Below are positions 43,864 through 52,345 of a stretch of 64,000 nucleotides of DNA, one piece after another. The position numbers and the translations under genes were made by a program. The notes beneath the pieces are model-generated. The model had not been told where the DNA came from, made no database searches, and saw nothing but the letters and a program-made list of their open reading frames with translations. The DNA lies in contig JAAFHV010000003.1 in the NCBI GenBank assembly GCA_013297655.1, positions 1 to 64,000 of the forward strand. Reading direction: 5' to 3'. The first letter of the stretch is position 1; each line of letters starts with the position of its first letter. The stretch is from Myxococcales bacterium. GTDB taxonomy: Bacteria; Myxococcota_A; Polyangia; Polyangiales; Polyangiaceae.

Positions 43864-44744
43864 CCGTCTCGGTGCGGGATACCGAAGAGCACCTGACGTT
43901 CGGACGGCGTATCGCGGTACGAATCGCGGAGTCGCTACGATCCGCTGCCGGTGCCTTCGACCCGGACCGACTCGACCGCCGTGACGCAGCGCTCGTGGCG
44001 CGCCTCGAGGCGATCTCCGGGTTCCTGAACGAGCACTATCTCGGGCTGCAGACAGAAGGGTTCGACGAGCTGCCCGAGGGGCCGGCGCTCTACGTGGGCA
44101 ATCACAACGGGGGAATCGCGGGGCCCGATCTTTGTTGCACTCTGGGTACGCTGTGGCGCGCTCGCGGGCCGGAGGCGCCGCTCTACGCCCTCGCCCACGA
44201 TTTCGTGATGCGCCAGATCTCGCCCGTCGGCGCCCTCCTCCAGCGCCTCGGCGGGCTTCGGGCGACGCCGGAGGTCGCGCTCCGTGCGCTCGCTGCAGGG
44301 GCGCAAGTTCTCGTGTATCCCGGCGGCGATCTCGACGCCTATCGCCATGCTCGGCGCTCCGACACGATCGTGCTCGGACCGAGGACCGGCTTCGTGCGGG
44401 TGGCGCAGGAGGCGGGAGTGCCCATCGTGCCCATCGTGGCCCAAGGCGCCCACCGAAGCGCGTACATATTTTCCGAGGGCGAGCGAATCGCTCAGCTCCT
44501 CAGTCTCAAACGATGGGCGCGCCTCGAGCGTTTTCCGCTCGCCTTCGCGTTGCCTTGGGGCGTCGCGGTCGGTCCGTGGCTCCCCTATTTTCCCCTGCCG
44601 TTTCCCGTTCGCCTGCGCGCACTTTCGCCGATCGAAGCGCCGCGTTCGATCGCGCCGGAGGTGATTCGCGAGGAGGTGCGACGCACGATGCAGCACCACC
44701 TCGACGAGCTCGTCGAAGCCTCGAGGCGCAGGCCAAAACCGTGA
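43860..44744 (+). CDS. Acyltransferase with NHNGG motif
   Basis: 294 residues from GTG 43860, overlapping the flavoprotein stop by four bases. The active-site block is YVGNHNGGIAGPD, a variant of HX4D seen in diacylglycerol-acyltransferase-like and mycobacterial relatives (NHSGG type). Later VYPGGDLDAYR and VPIVPIVAQGAHRS are motif III/IV. It should transfer an acyl chain to a hydroxyl; the cluster suggests a phenolic or polyketide lipid acceptor. The next gene overlaps by four bases. Confidence 0.85.
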   Translation: MTVSVRDTEEHLTFGRRIAVRIAESLRSAAGAFDPDRLDRRDAALVARLEAISGFLNEHYLGLQTEGFDELPEGPALYVGNHNGGIAGPDLCCTLGTLWRARGPEAPLYALAHDFVMRQISPVGALLQRLGGLRATPEVALRALAAGAQVLVYPGGDLDAYRHARRSDTIVLGPRTGFVRVAQEAGVPIVPIVAQGAHRSAYIFSEGERIAQLLSLKRWARLERFPLAFALPWGVAVGPWLPYFPLPFPVRLRALSPIEAPRSIAPEVIREEVRRTMQHHLDELVEASRRRPKP

Positions 44745-45571
44745 CACGGCCCGACTCTGGATTCGTCCCCCTCGCGGACGGTGGGCGCCTCGCCTATCGC
44801 ATCGACGGCCCCGCGGGCGGTTTCCCGGTACTCCTCGTTCGCCCGCTCGGCGGCTCGATGCGCCTCTGGGGTACGTTTCGAGACAACCTCGCGTCGCGGC
44901 ATCGCGTGGTGTCGTACGACCACCGCGGGAGCGGCTATTCGAGCCGTGCGCCGGCCCTTCGGTCGACGGAGGCGCTCGCGCGCGACGCAAGCTCGGTGCT
45001 CGACTACTTTGGTATCGAGCGTGCCCATGTATTCGGGATATCTCTCGGAGGTATGGTCGCTACCTGGCTCGCGGCGCATCAGCCGGCCAAAGTCGACCGC
45101 TTGTGCCTTGCCTCTGCTCCCGTGCGAGGATTGGACCTCAGTGGGGGCGGGATCCAGAGGGAGCTCGCCCTCGCGGCATGTTTTTTACTTCGCAGTGGCG
45201 AGGTGGAGGCGGCGCTCGTACGGCGGGTGCTCTCGCGTCGCTTTCGCAGCTCGAACCCGCGTGAAGTGGAGCGCATCGTCCGCGTCGTAAAGACAGAGCC
45301 GATCGCCACGACACGCCGAGTGCTCCTCGCGCGCGCGAGCGCGGGTATCTTCCACGACGCGAGCGACGCCGCGCGGTCCATCCCCTGCCCTACGCTCGTT
45401 CTCCGCGGCGGCGACGACATCTTGCTCGGCCCGCGAGACGCGCTGGATCTGGCAGGGGCGATTCCCCGTGCGACGCTCGAGACCATCTCCGCGGTCGGCC
45501 ATGATCCGACCCTCGAGGCTCCAGAACAGACCGCCGCGCGAGTAGCCAGGTTCTTCACACCGAACCGCTGA
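44741..45571 (+). CDS. Alpha/beta hydrolase
   Basis: 276 residues from GTG 44741, overlapping the acyltransferase stop as GTGA. Signatures are DHRGSGYS near the oxyanion strand, nucleophile elbow GISLGGMVA, an Asp in LRGGDD, and a catalytic His in SAVGHDPTLE. This is the haloperoxidase/3-oxoadipate-lactonase-like layout. It could release or trim the polyketide product. Its 3' end overlaps the convergent methyltransferase gene by 17 bases. Confidence 0.9.
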   Translation: MTRPDSGFVPLADGGRLAYRIDGPAGGFPVLLVRPLGGSMRLWGTFRDNLASRHRVVSYDHRGSGYSSRAPALRSTEALARDASSVLDYFGIERAHVFGISLGGMVATWLAAHQPAKVDRLCLASAPVRGLDLSGGGIQRELALAACFLLRSGEVEAALVRRVLSRRFRSSNPREVERIVRVVKTEPIATTRRVLLARASAGIFHDASDAARSIPCPTLVLRGGDDILLGPRDALDLAGAIPRATLETISAVGHDPTLEAPEQTAARVARFFTPNR

Positions 45572-46679
45572 AGAGCTCGGTCGCGGAGTACGGCGACGCG
45601 CGGTTCGACCAAGGAGACGCACGCAAGTACGTAAACCCGGGCGCGACACGTCCGGTCGTGATGGTCGATCCCGCCCGCACCGCCGGCGACATCCGCGCGA
45701 TCGCGGCGAGCTCTTCTTCGGCATACATCTTCCGGAGCGAGACGAAGGTGTCGTGGGTAGCCGCCCACGAGCCGGTGTCGAGCGAGGCCACGAGAGCGAG
45801 GAGCGCAGCTCCCACGATCGTGCGCTCGCCATCGACGAGCCACACCGCGCGGCCTGCGATCCGCGAAGCTTCGCCGATGACGCGGGCGACCATTCCGGGT
45901 GAAAAGTGGTGAATGCTCTGGGTGCACATGACCACGTCGTAGGCGCCCGGCGCGATACTCCCGAGCGCCGTCGCGTCCTGTTGCTCGAAGCGAACGTCGA
46001 GGCCACGTCGTCCGGCTTCTGCTCTTCCGAGCGCGAGATACTCCTCGAAGATATCTGTCGCAGTGACCTCGACGTCGGGCCCGAAGCGCGCCTTGAGTGC
46101 GAGCGCAAAGCCTCCGTGGCCGGTCGCGAGGTCGAGGACGCGAGTGGGGTGTTGGCGGCGCGCGAGGTCGGGCATCATGAGGTTGGCCCAAAGCTCGTAG
46201 CTACCGAGGCCATCGTTCAAGAAGGCGAGGCAGTCCATCACCGCCCGCCGATCCTCCGGAGCGCACGAGGGATCGTCGCAATACTCCGAGCCTCGCGCGA
46301 GCGTGAGGCGATCGACGGCGGCGAGGAGCCGCGCGAGTGGATGTCCGAGGTCCAAGCTTCGGAGCGCCTCGACGACATCGCCGACCTCCTCGTCGAAGGC
46401 GCGAATGGCCGCGGGGTCGGCGGCGAGCACGCCACCCGTGAGCGCGACTGCACGGGGGAGCGCGACCTTGAGCTGACGTTCACTCTCTTCGGTTCGCAGG
46501 CGAGCGAGCAATGGCCCGAGCACGACGAACGACGGCAACCGCGTCGCGAGCCCGAGGACGCGGCGAAGGAGGGAGTCGAGCGACGACAGCTTGCGCGGCC
46601 TCGAAGAAGCGGCCCGAAGCGTCATGGGAGTCACCAGAGTGCGCGGTGTGCGCGCCGGCTCGCTGCATGCGTGCATCAT
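45555..46679 (-). CDS. Class I SAM-dependent methyltransferase
   Basis: 374 residues from ATG 46679 (AGGCG seven bases upstream); ATG 46625 is an alternative. A helical N-terminal domain of ~170 residues precedes a Rossmann methyltransferase: motif I VLDLATGHGGFALAL, acidic motif II (TATDIFEEYL), and YDVVMCTQSIHHF as motif IV. Type III PKS clusters for phenolic lipids usually include a methyltransferase (SrsB role), which is the likely job; convergent position and proximity support this only indirectly. Confidence 0.88.
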   Translation of the reverse strand: MMHACSEPARTPRTLVTPMTLRAASSRPRKLSSLDSLLRRVLGLATRLPSFVVLGPLLARLRTEESERQLKVALPRAVALTGGVLAADPAAIRAFDEEVGDVVEALRSLDLGHPLARLLAAVDRLTLARGSEYCDDPSCAPEDRRAVMDCLAFLNDGLGSYELWANLMMPDLARRQHPTRVLDLATGHGGFALALKARFGPDVEVTATDIFEEYLALGRAEAGRRGLDVRFEQQDATALGSIAPGAYDVVMCTQSIHHFSPGMVARVIGEASRIAGRAVWLVDGERTIVGAALLALVASLDTGSWAATHDTFVSLRKMYAEEELAAIARMSPAVRAGSTITTGRVAPGFTYLRASPWSNRASPYSATELFSGSV

Positions 46680-47101
46680 GCGCGACGCCTAGCAACCTCC
46701 ACGCCACGCGCGAACGGGCGCGGGCGGCAGAATCGCTCTGCACTTCGCGATCCAAGGACTCGTCGGGGCCGACGCTTCCGCCTCAATCCGCACTACCGCC
46801 GCAACGTCGCAACGTCGCCGCGCGACAGAAGCACGGCAAGAGCGGGGCTCACGGCCTCGGGAGCGGCGCGCACCGACACATGCCTCGGACAGCTTCGCTC
46901 GAAACCGAGCGCGAACCACGGCCCAATTTTGGACGATTCGGCCGCTGCGGCCCCGCGCTTTCGCAAGAATGCGTACACCCCCGTTCGCCATAACGCGCCG
47001 CAAACGTGGGGATTGGTGCCGCGGCTTTGGGATAGCTGCACGCGCCTCGTTGCTTTCACGCGCGGACAGGCGCAGTGTCCTCCCATGGGTCGGGGATCTC
47101 G
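46680..47101. other. 422-base divergent intergenic region
   Basis: Separates the methyltransferase and KaiC operons. No gene supported and no convincing -24/-12 element; frames here are basic, Arg-rich shadows. Confidence 0.5.
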
Positions 47102-47527
47102 TTGAAAACACCCGGCGCCGATCACGTCGCGAGGGCGAGGGCCTTGCTCGCGCGCGAGGGAGCCGAGCTCCGGGAGGGCGAGCTAAAGGCGACCGCCGCA
47201 TCTTGTGTGTACGACAAGCTCTACTCCCACTTGGCGCCGCTCGTCGGTGACGCCGGGACGCAGCTCCTCTTCATGCGGAGCGCGAAGCTCACCAAGGGCG
47301 AGCTCGCGATATTCGCGGCGCAGTCGATCCTCGAGGGAACGACCAAGCTGCGCGAGCGGCTCGCGGCACACGAAACGCCGCTCGAGACCGAAACCGCCGC
47401 GTTGTTCTTCGGCACCTTCTTTACCCTCATCACGACCCTCATCGGCGAGCGCCTGACGGCCCAGGTGCTCCGACGAGCGTGGCCAAACTCTACGATTCCG
47501 CACGTGGGAGACGAAAACAATGAGTGA
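47102..47527 (+). CDS. Small helical protein coupled to KaiC-like gene
   Basis: 141 residues from TTG 47102 with GGGGA seven bases upstream; GTG 47075 is the alternative. The protein is all-helical, with LLFMRSAKLTKGELAIFAAQ and a hydrophobic stretch (ALFFGTFFTLITTLIGERL) that may be a membrane or dimer helix. Its stop overlaps the KaiC-like start by eight bases, so it is translationally coupled. It resembles neither KaiA nor KaiB. Unrecognised family; it may be an input partner of the ATPase. Confidence 0.72.
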   Translation: MKTPGADHVARARALLAREGAELREGELKATAASCVYDKLYSHLAPLVGDAGTQLLFMRSAKLTKGELAIFAAQSILEGTTKLRERLAAHETPLETETAALFFGTFFTLITTLIGERLTAQVLRRAWPNSTIPHVGDENNE

Positions 47528-49025
47528 CAGGGTGCCGATTCCGAAGCTTCGTTCCGGCGTCTCGGGTCTCGACGAGGTCTTGGGAGGCGGAATTCCCGAG
47601 CTATCGTTCAACCTCATCGCGGGTGGCCCTGGCGCGGGCAAGACTACGATGGCGCACCAAATCATGTTCGCGAACGCGAGCGCGGAGCGAAACGCCGTCT
47701 ACTTCAGCATCATCGGTGAACCGCCGATAAAGATGCTCCGCTATCAGCAGCAGTACGATTTTTTCGACGCCGCAAAAGTGGGAGACGGTACGGTTCGCTT
47801 CGTTCACCTCGGCCAGCGGTCGATCGAAGGCGGTCTCGAGGCCGTACTCGACGGTATCGTTCAGGAGCTCGACCGAACGAATCCCGGCATCGTCGTGGTC
47901 GATTCCTTTCGCGCTATCGTGCGCGACTCGCTCGAAGCCGGGTCCGGCAGCGAGCGACAGCTCTCCAATTTCATGCAGCGCCTCGCGCTCGTGCTGACCG
48001 GCTACGAGGCCACGACGTTCTTGATTGGCGAGTACGCCGATGGCGAGCACGACAACGCGGTTTTCACCGTCGCCGATGGCCTACTGTGGCTCTATCAGGC
48101 CATCGACCGAAACTCGATCGTGCGCAAAGTGCACGTGATGAAGATGCGGGGGCAAGGCCAGATCCCGGGGCTTCACATGGGCAGGATCTCGCGCGCGGGG
48201 TACAGCGTCTTTCCGAGGCTCCTGAAGCCGCCCGAGGTCGTCGGCGATCGCCCGCTCGATCACCGACTGTCGACGGGAGTACCGGGCCTCGACGAGATGT
48301 TAGGCGGGGGGATACCTCGCGGGTACTCGGTGTTGGTCGCAGGCCCCTCCGGCTCGGGCAAAACGGTGCTCTCGAACCAGTTCATCGTCGAAGGGGTAAA
48401 CCAGGGCGAGAACGGAATCGTCGCGGTCTTCGAGAAGCGGCCCGCGGACTACCTGCAGACCACCCCGCGGGGGGAGGAGTTCGAGAAGCTCGTCCGCGAG
48501 AAGAAGCTCGAGGTCCTCTACCTCCGTCCCCTCGATCTCTCGATCGACGAGACGCTCGTCGAGATTCAAGAGGCCGTAAAGCGCGTCGGAGCGAAGCGCG
48601 CCGTCATCGACTCCCTTTCGGGTCTCGAGCTCGCGCTCGCGCCGACGTTTCGAGAGGACTTCCGCGAATCCCTCTATCGCATGATGGGCGCGCTCGCGGG
48701 ACTCGGCGTTACGGTCATGGCGACCGTAGAGCTAGCCGACGCGTACACCGAGCTTCGGTTCAGCCCCCATGGCGTCGCCTTCCTGACAGACGCCATCATC
48801 ATCCAAAGATACGTGGAGCTCGAGGCCGAGCTGACCCGGGTGATGGCGGTCGTAAAGGTGCGGTCGAGCCAACACAGCAAAGAGCTTCGGAGCTACCAGA
48901 TATCGACCGACGGGGGCATCGTCGTGGGCAATGCCTTGACCGGCTATCGTGGCCTTCTGAGCGCGGCGCCGTCGCAGAGCGGCGATTCATCGCGATCGGC
49001 GGACCCCAAGAGAGACTCCCGGTGA
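47520..49025 (+). CDS. Double-domain KaiC-like ATPase
   Basis: 501 residues with tandem RecA/KaiC domains. Walker A is GGPGAGKT at 35-42 and GPSGSGKT at 275-282; Walker B strands read IVVVDSF and RAVIDSL. Clock KaiC has paired catalytic glutamates after Walker A; here the aligned pairs are Gly66-Glu67 and Glu305-Lys306. The autophosphorylated Ser/Thr pair of clock KaiC aligns with Ala420-Phe421. It should bind and perhaps hydrolyse ATP as a hexamer but cannot run the known phosphorylation cycle. Coupled to the gene before and followed 112 bases later by a histidine kinase. A regulatory switch is the best inference. Confidence 0.92.
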   Translation: MSDRVPIPKLRSGVSGLDEVLGGGIPELSFNLIAGGPGAGKTTMAHQIMFANASAERNAVYFSIIGEPPIKMLRYQQQYDFFDAAKVGDGTVRFVHLGQRSIEGGLEAVLDGIVQELDRTNPGIVVVDSFRAIVRDSLEAGSGSERQLSNFMQRLALVLTGYEATTFLIGEYADGEHDNAVFTVADGLLWLYQAIDRNSIVRKVHVMKMRGQGQIPGLHMGRISRAGYSVFPRLLKPPEVVGDRPLDHRLSTGVPGLDEMLGGGIPRGYSVLVAGPSGSGKTVLSNQFIVEGVNQGENGIVAVFEKRPADYLQTTPRGEEFEKLVREKKLEVLYLRPLDLSIDETLVEIQEAVKRVGAKRAVIDSLSGLELALAPTFREDFRESLYRMMGALAGLGVTVMATVELADAYTELRFSPHGVAFLTDAIIIQRYVELEAELTRVMAVVKVRSSQHSKELRSYQISTDGGIVVGNALTGYRGLLSAAPSQSGDSSRSADPKRDSR

Positions 49026-49137
49026 CGTCGTCCCACGCCGGACTTCGCGCGGACGGCGACTCGGCGCATGGCCTCGACCACCGCGCGCGACAATGCTCGC
49101 CGTGCGCTCTCGCGCGCCAACCGAGGGGGTCTCGGCG

Positions 49138-50175
49138 ATGCCACGTCTGACCATCGAGATCGACGACGAGATCGTCGAAGGGCTCGCCATCTTCGGCGAG
49201 CCGAGCGACGTTTTGGTGCGCCTCGCCCGATCGGCAGGCGCAGTCGGGCGCGGCCGCCTGAGCCAGCGACGACCCGACGCAGAGGATTCGCGGCAGGGAG
49301 ACGCCGACCAAGACTCGGCTGTCGGTGCCATCGTCGATGCGACGATCTTCGACTTGCGAGAAGCGAACGCCCGAATGGTCGGCACGGCAATTCGCGCACA
49401 AGAGCTCGCGGGTGAGGCCGCCGCTGCGACCCAACGCGCCGAAGATGGCGCGCGCGATCTACGAACCGTCGCCGAATTTCGCGAGATGTTCATTGGCATT
49501 CTCGCACACGACTTGCGAGCGCCGCTCAACACCATGGTGCTGGCGAGCGGCGTGCTGCTCGGCCAAGCTCACCTCCGCGAGGGCGACCTTCGCTTGGCCG
49601 AGCGCATCGGCAAGAGCGGCCGTCGAATGGCGAGAATGATCGACCAGGTCGTCGACTTCACGCGCGCCCGCCTGGCGGGTGGTTTCGCGCTCAACGTCAC
49701 CCCGACCGACATGGGAGACGTGTGCGAAAACGTGGTGGAGGAGCTCCGGCTCGGCTCGACTACCGTGATTCATCACAGTGCCGTCGGCGACCTCGAGGGG
49801 ACATGGGATGCCGATCGCCTCGCGCAGGCTATCTCCAATATTGCTGGCAACGCCGTCAGTCACGCCAAACCCGGGACTGCCGTCGTCGTTCGTGCGCTCG
49901 ACCACGGCGACGCGGTCGTCGTCGAAGTCACGAACGAGGGGGTTCCGATCGGAGCAGACCTCTTGCCCGTCATCTTCGAGGCATTTCGAGGGGGGAGGTC
50001 GACGAGAACCAGCGTTGGTGGGCATTTGGGCCTCGGCCTCTATATCGCGTCGGAGATCGTGCGCTCGCATGGCGGCACGATCGCAGCGCGCCCGGGCGAA
50101 GGGACGACGACGTTCGAGATTCGGGTTCCCCGCGTCGTCCCGAAGAGGCGCACGACCGACCGCGAGTCGGAGTAA
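49138..50175 (+). CDS. Histidine kinase following the KaiC-like gene
   Basis: 345 residues from ATG 49138 (GAGGGG nine bases upstream); ATG 49093 lacks a site. It opens with a short beta region (MPRLTIEIDDEIVEG), then a coiled coil (about 65-115), HisKA with His124 in ILAHDLRAPLN, N box AISNIAGNAVSHA, and G2 LGLGLYI. There are no membrane helices. In cyanobacteria KaiC speaks to the kinase SasA; this kinase lacks the KaiB-like sensor domain of SasA. It is likely the output of the KaiC-like protein, by gene order. Confidence 0.88.
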   Translation: MPRLTIEIDDEIVEGLAIFGEPSDVLVRLARSAGAVGRGRLSQRRPDAEDSRQGDADQDSAVGAIVDATIFDLREANARMVGTAIRAQELAGEAAAATQRAEDGARDLRTVAEFREMFIGILAHDLRAPLNTMVLASGVLLGQAHLREGDLRLAERIGKSGRRMARMIDQVVDFTRARLAGGFALNVTPTDMGDVCENVVEELRLGSTTVIHHSAVGDLEGTWDADRLAQAISNIAGNAVSHAKPGTAVVVRALDHGDAVVVEVTNEGVPIGADLLPVIFEAFRGGRSTRTSVGGHLGLGLYIASEIVRSHGGTIAARPGEGTTTFEIRVPRVVPKRRTTDRESE

Positions 50176-50564
50176 TTGGGAATCGCGCATACCTTCGATG
50201 ATGAACGACGCGAGCTCTCGGTCGAAGCCGGGCGCCGACTACGCCAAATGAGGACCGTCGACTCGCGCGCGGAAGCCGCGAGCTCCGCACGACCCGAGCG
50301 CCGCTCACCACCCACCGAGCTGCCGCCGCCCCCCGTCGCGCCGCCAGTTGGCAAACGCGAGCCGACAGTGCTGTCCCCCCTCCGGCGAGCGCAGGCTCGA
50401 CGAACGGCCGCCGCGGGAGCCAGGCCGTGCCAGCACACCGACGCACATATTTTCGCCCCATGGGGCCAGACATCAGAATTTATGCGTATTTATGCTACGC
50501 AAACCTTGCGAACCGCAACTTCTTCCCCTCGAACAACAGCGAATCCTCTGCTACGTCCGGCGGC
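50176..50564. other. 389-base intergenic region with A+T-rich patch
   Basis: No gene supported. An A+T-rich stretch at about 50450-50500, unusual for the window, contains short direct and inverted repeats and is probably the kinase promoter region. Confidence 0.5.
50478..50500. promoter_or_regulatory. Direct and inverted repeats upstream of the third kinase
   Basis: ATTTATGC occurs at 50478-50485 and 50488-50495, one helical turn apart. GCGTA and TACGC (50484-50488 and 50496-50500) form an inverted repeat around the second copy. Likely a regulator site in the promoter 65 bases upstream of the kinase ATG. Confidence 0.4.
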
Positions 50565-51995
50565 ATGAGGGAGCAAGGTTCGCCGTCGGTGCTCGCGGGG
50601 AGGTTTCGCCTCGAGGCGATCCTCGGCGAGGGAGGGATGGGCACGGTGTACCGCGCGACCGACCTCCGCCTGGAGCGCGAGGTCGCCGTCAAAGTGGTCC
50701 GTCCGTTCGCCGACAGCACCGAGACAGCCGCGCGCTTCGTACGCGAGGCCCGGAGGACAGCGCAGGTCAGGCACCCCAACGTCGTAGAGGTGTTCGACGT
50801 CGGTGAGACCGCAGAAGGCGACCTATTCCTGGTCATGGAGCTGCTTCGTGGTGAGCCACTCTCGACGCGTCTCGCGCGCGAAGGTCGTGTCGCCGTCGAC
50901 GCGTTCGCGAGCATCGCCGTCGAGATGTGCGGCGGCCTCGGTGCCGCGCACGCGCTCGGCATCGTTCACCGCGACGTAAAGCCGGCGAACATCATGCTCG
51001 TCACCCATGGTGGACGCCGCGACCTCGTGAAGGTCGTCGATTTCGGAATCGCCAAGACGGAGCGCACCACGACCGTGCTTACCGAGGCGGACACGTTGCT
51101 CGGTACACTCGAGTACATCTCTCCCGAGCAAATCATCGGCGAAGCGCCCCTCGACGCGCGCAGCGACGTCTACGCGCTCGGCCTCGTGATGTATCTCATG
51201 CTCGCCGGAACCCCCGCCTTTCGTGGCGTACCACGCTCGGCGCTCATCCATCATCACTTGGAGGTAGAGCCCGAACCACTCGGCCAACGCGCCCCGAATT
51301 CGGCGATTCCACCCGCCCTCGCGGCGGTCGTCATGAGGGCTTTGGCGAAGTCGCCCGCGGCGCGGTACACGAACGCGTCCACGTTGCGTCTCGCGCTCGA
51401 AGAGGCGCTATCGGGCACGATCGTCGTTCCCTCCTCGTCGCCCGTGCCAGAGCTCGCGAGCGCCAAAGGAGCGCGGCCCCCGCGGAGCGCATTTCCGCAA
51501 GAGACACTGGTCGACCCGCCGGCTCGTCGACGCGACGAGCACCTCCCGCACCCCACGCCCGTGCTTACCCCTCCTCCCGCCGAGCTGGTGTTGGAGCTCG
51601 CCGAGGCGCCGCGTACGGCCATCATGGCTCGCCCTTCGTCGCGGGTGTGCGGGATGTGCGGGGCGTTCCTCGCGTTCGACGGCGATCGCTGTCCACCGTG
51701 CTCTCTGCGGCCTCTCTCTGCACCGCCACCGAGCTCGGGGCCCGCGCATCGGAGCCAAGCGCCGCGATCCATCGGTCTGCCGCAACGCGACCGCGATCTC
51801 ACGCAGCCGTCACTCGGCGTCACACCGACGCGATTGGCGCTCGCCGTCGCGCTGGTGTGTGTGGCATCCGCGGCGGGCCTCCGTTGGCTCGAAGTCGAGT
51901 CGACTCTCGTCTATCAACAGCTCGCCCTCGTGTTCGTGGTGGCCCTCCTCGTTGCCTATCTGTTCCGCCGGTTCGGACGCGGCGACGGTCCGTAA
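50565..51995 (+). CDS. Ser/Thr protein kinase with zinc ribbon and two membrane helices
   Basis: 476 residues from ATG 50565; the frame continues upstream without kinase features. Kinase domain at about 10-275: LGEGGMGTVY, Lys in VAVKVV, HRDVKPANIM, VDFGIA, SPEQI. A Pro/Ser/Ala linker leads to a zinc ribbon near 365-385 (CGMCGAFLAFDGDRCPPC by position). Then come two membrane helices at the end (about 425-445 and 450-468). The ribbon in the linker, on the cytoplasmic side, is an uncommon addition and may be a docking or redox site. Upstream are A+T-rich repeats. Confidence 0.92.
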   Translation: MREQGSPSVLAGRFRLEAILGEGGMGTVYRATDLRLEREVAVKVVRPFADSTETAARFVREARRTAQVRHPNVVEVFDVGETAEGDLFLVMELLRGEPLSTRLAREGRVAVDAFASIAVEMCGGLGAAHALGIVHRDVKPANIMLVTHGGRRDLVKVVDFGIAKTERTTTVLTEADTLLGTLEYISPEQIIGEAPLDARSDVYALGLVMYLMLAGTPAFRGVPRSALIHHHLEVEPEPLGQRAPNSAIPPALAAVVMRALAKSPAARYTNASTLRLALEEALSGTIVVPSSSPVPELASAKGARPPRSAFPQETLVDPPARRRDEHLPHPTPVLTPPPAELVLELAEAPRTAIMARPSSRVCGMCGAFLAFDGDRCPPCSLRPLSAPPPSSGPAHRSQAPRSIGLPQRDRDLTQPSLGVTPTRLALAVALVCVASAAGLRWLEVESTLVYQQLALVFVVALLVAYLFRRFGRGDGP

Positions 51996-52345
51996 GCGCG
52001 CGCAGACGTTCTTGCCGCGTCGCAGCCGCCGGGAGCGAGGGCGGCGAGCGGGCCGCCGCCGACCGACGCTTCGGAGCGACCGCACATCGGCGAGCCCTCA
52101 TCGTGCAGTGAGGCGCGGCCTTATCGGGCCTCGGGGAGCCGCGGATACCATCCCGAACCTTCGGCGCGCGCGCGGCAAACCGAGCGATTCTAGCGGTCGA
52201 CGGATAACCAAATTTGGCGTAGTCGCGGCCGGTCGAGCTTGCCTTTCCGGCGATATCGCGTGTAAGTATCGCGGTGCTGGCAACGAAGCACGCTTCGCGC
52301 TGGTACGAACCCTCGTCCCCGATGGCGCGAACAAGCAAGGAACCG
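51996..52345. other. 350-base intergenic region
   Basis: I see no gene, terminator or clear promoter motif here beyond a short A+T-rich spot near 52205. The small frames lack ribosome sites. Confidence 0.45.

Noticed and set aside
47520-49025. A circadian clock KaiC
   Set aside because: No kaiA or kaiB, and phosphosites and catalytic glutamates of clock KaiC are not conserved.
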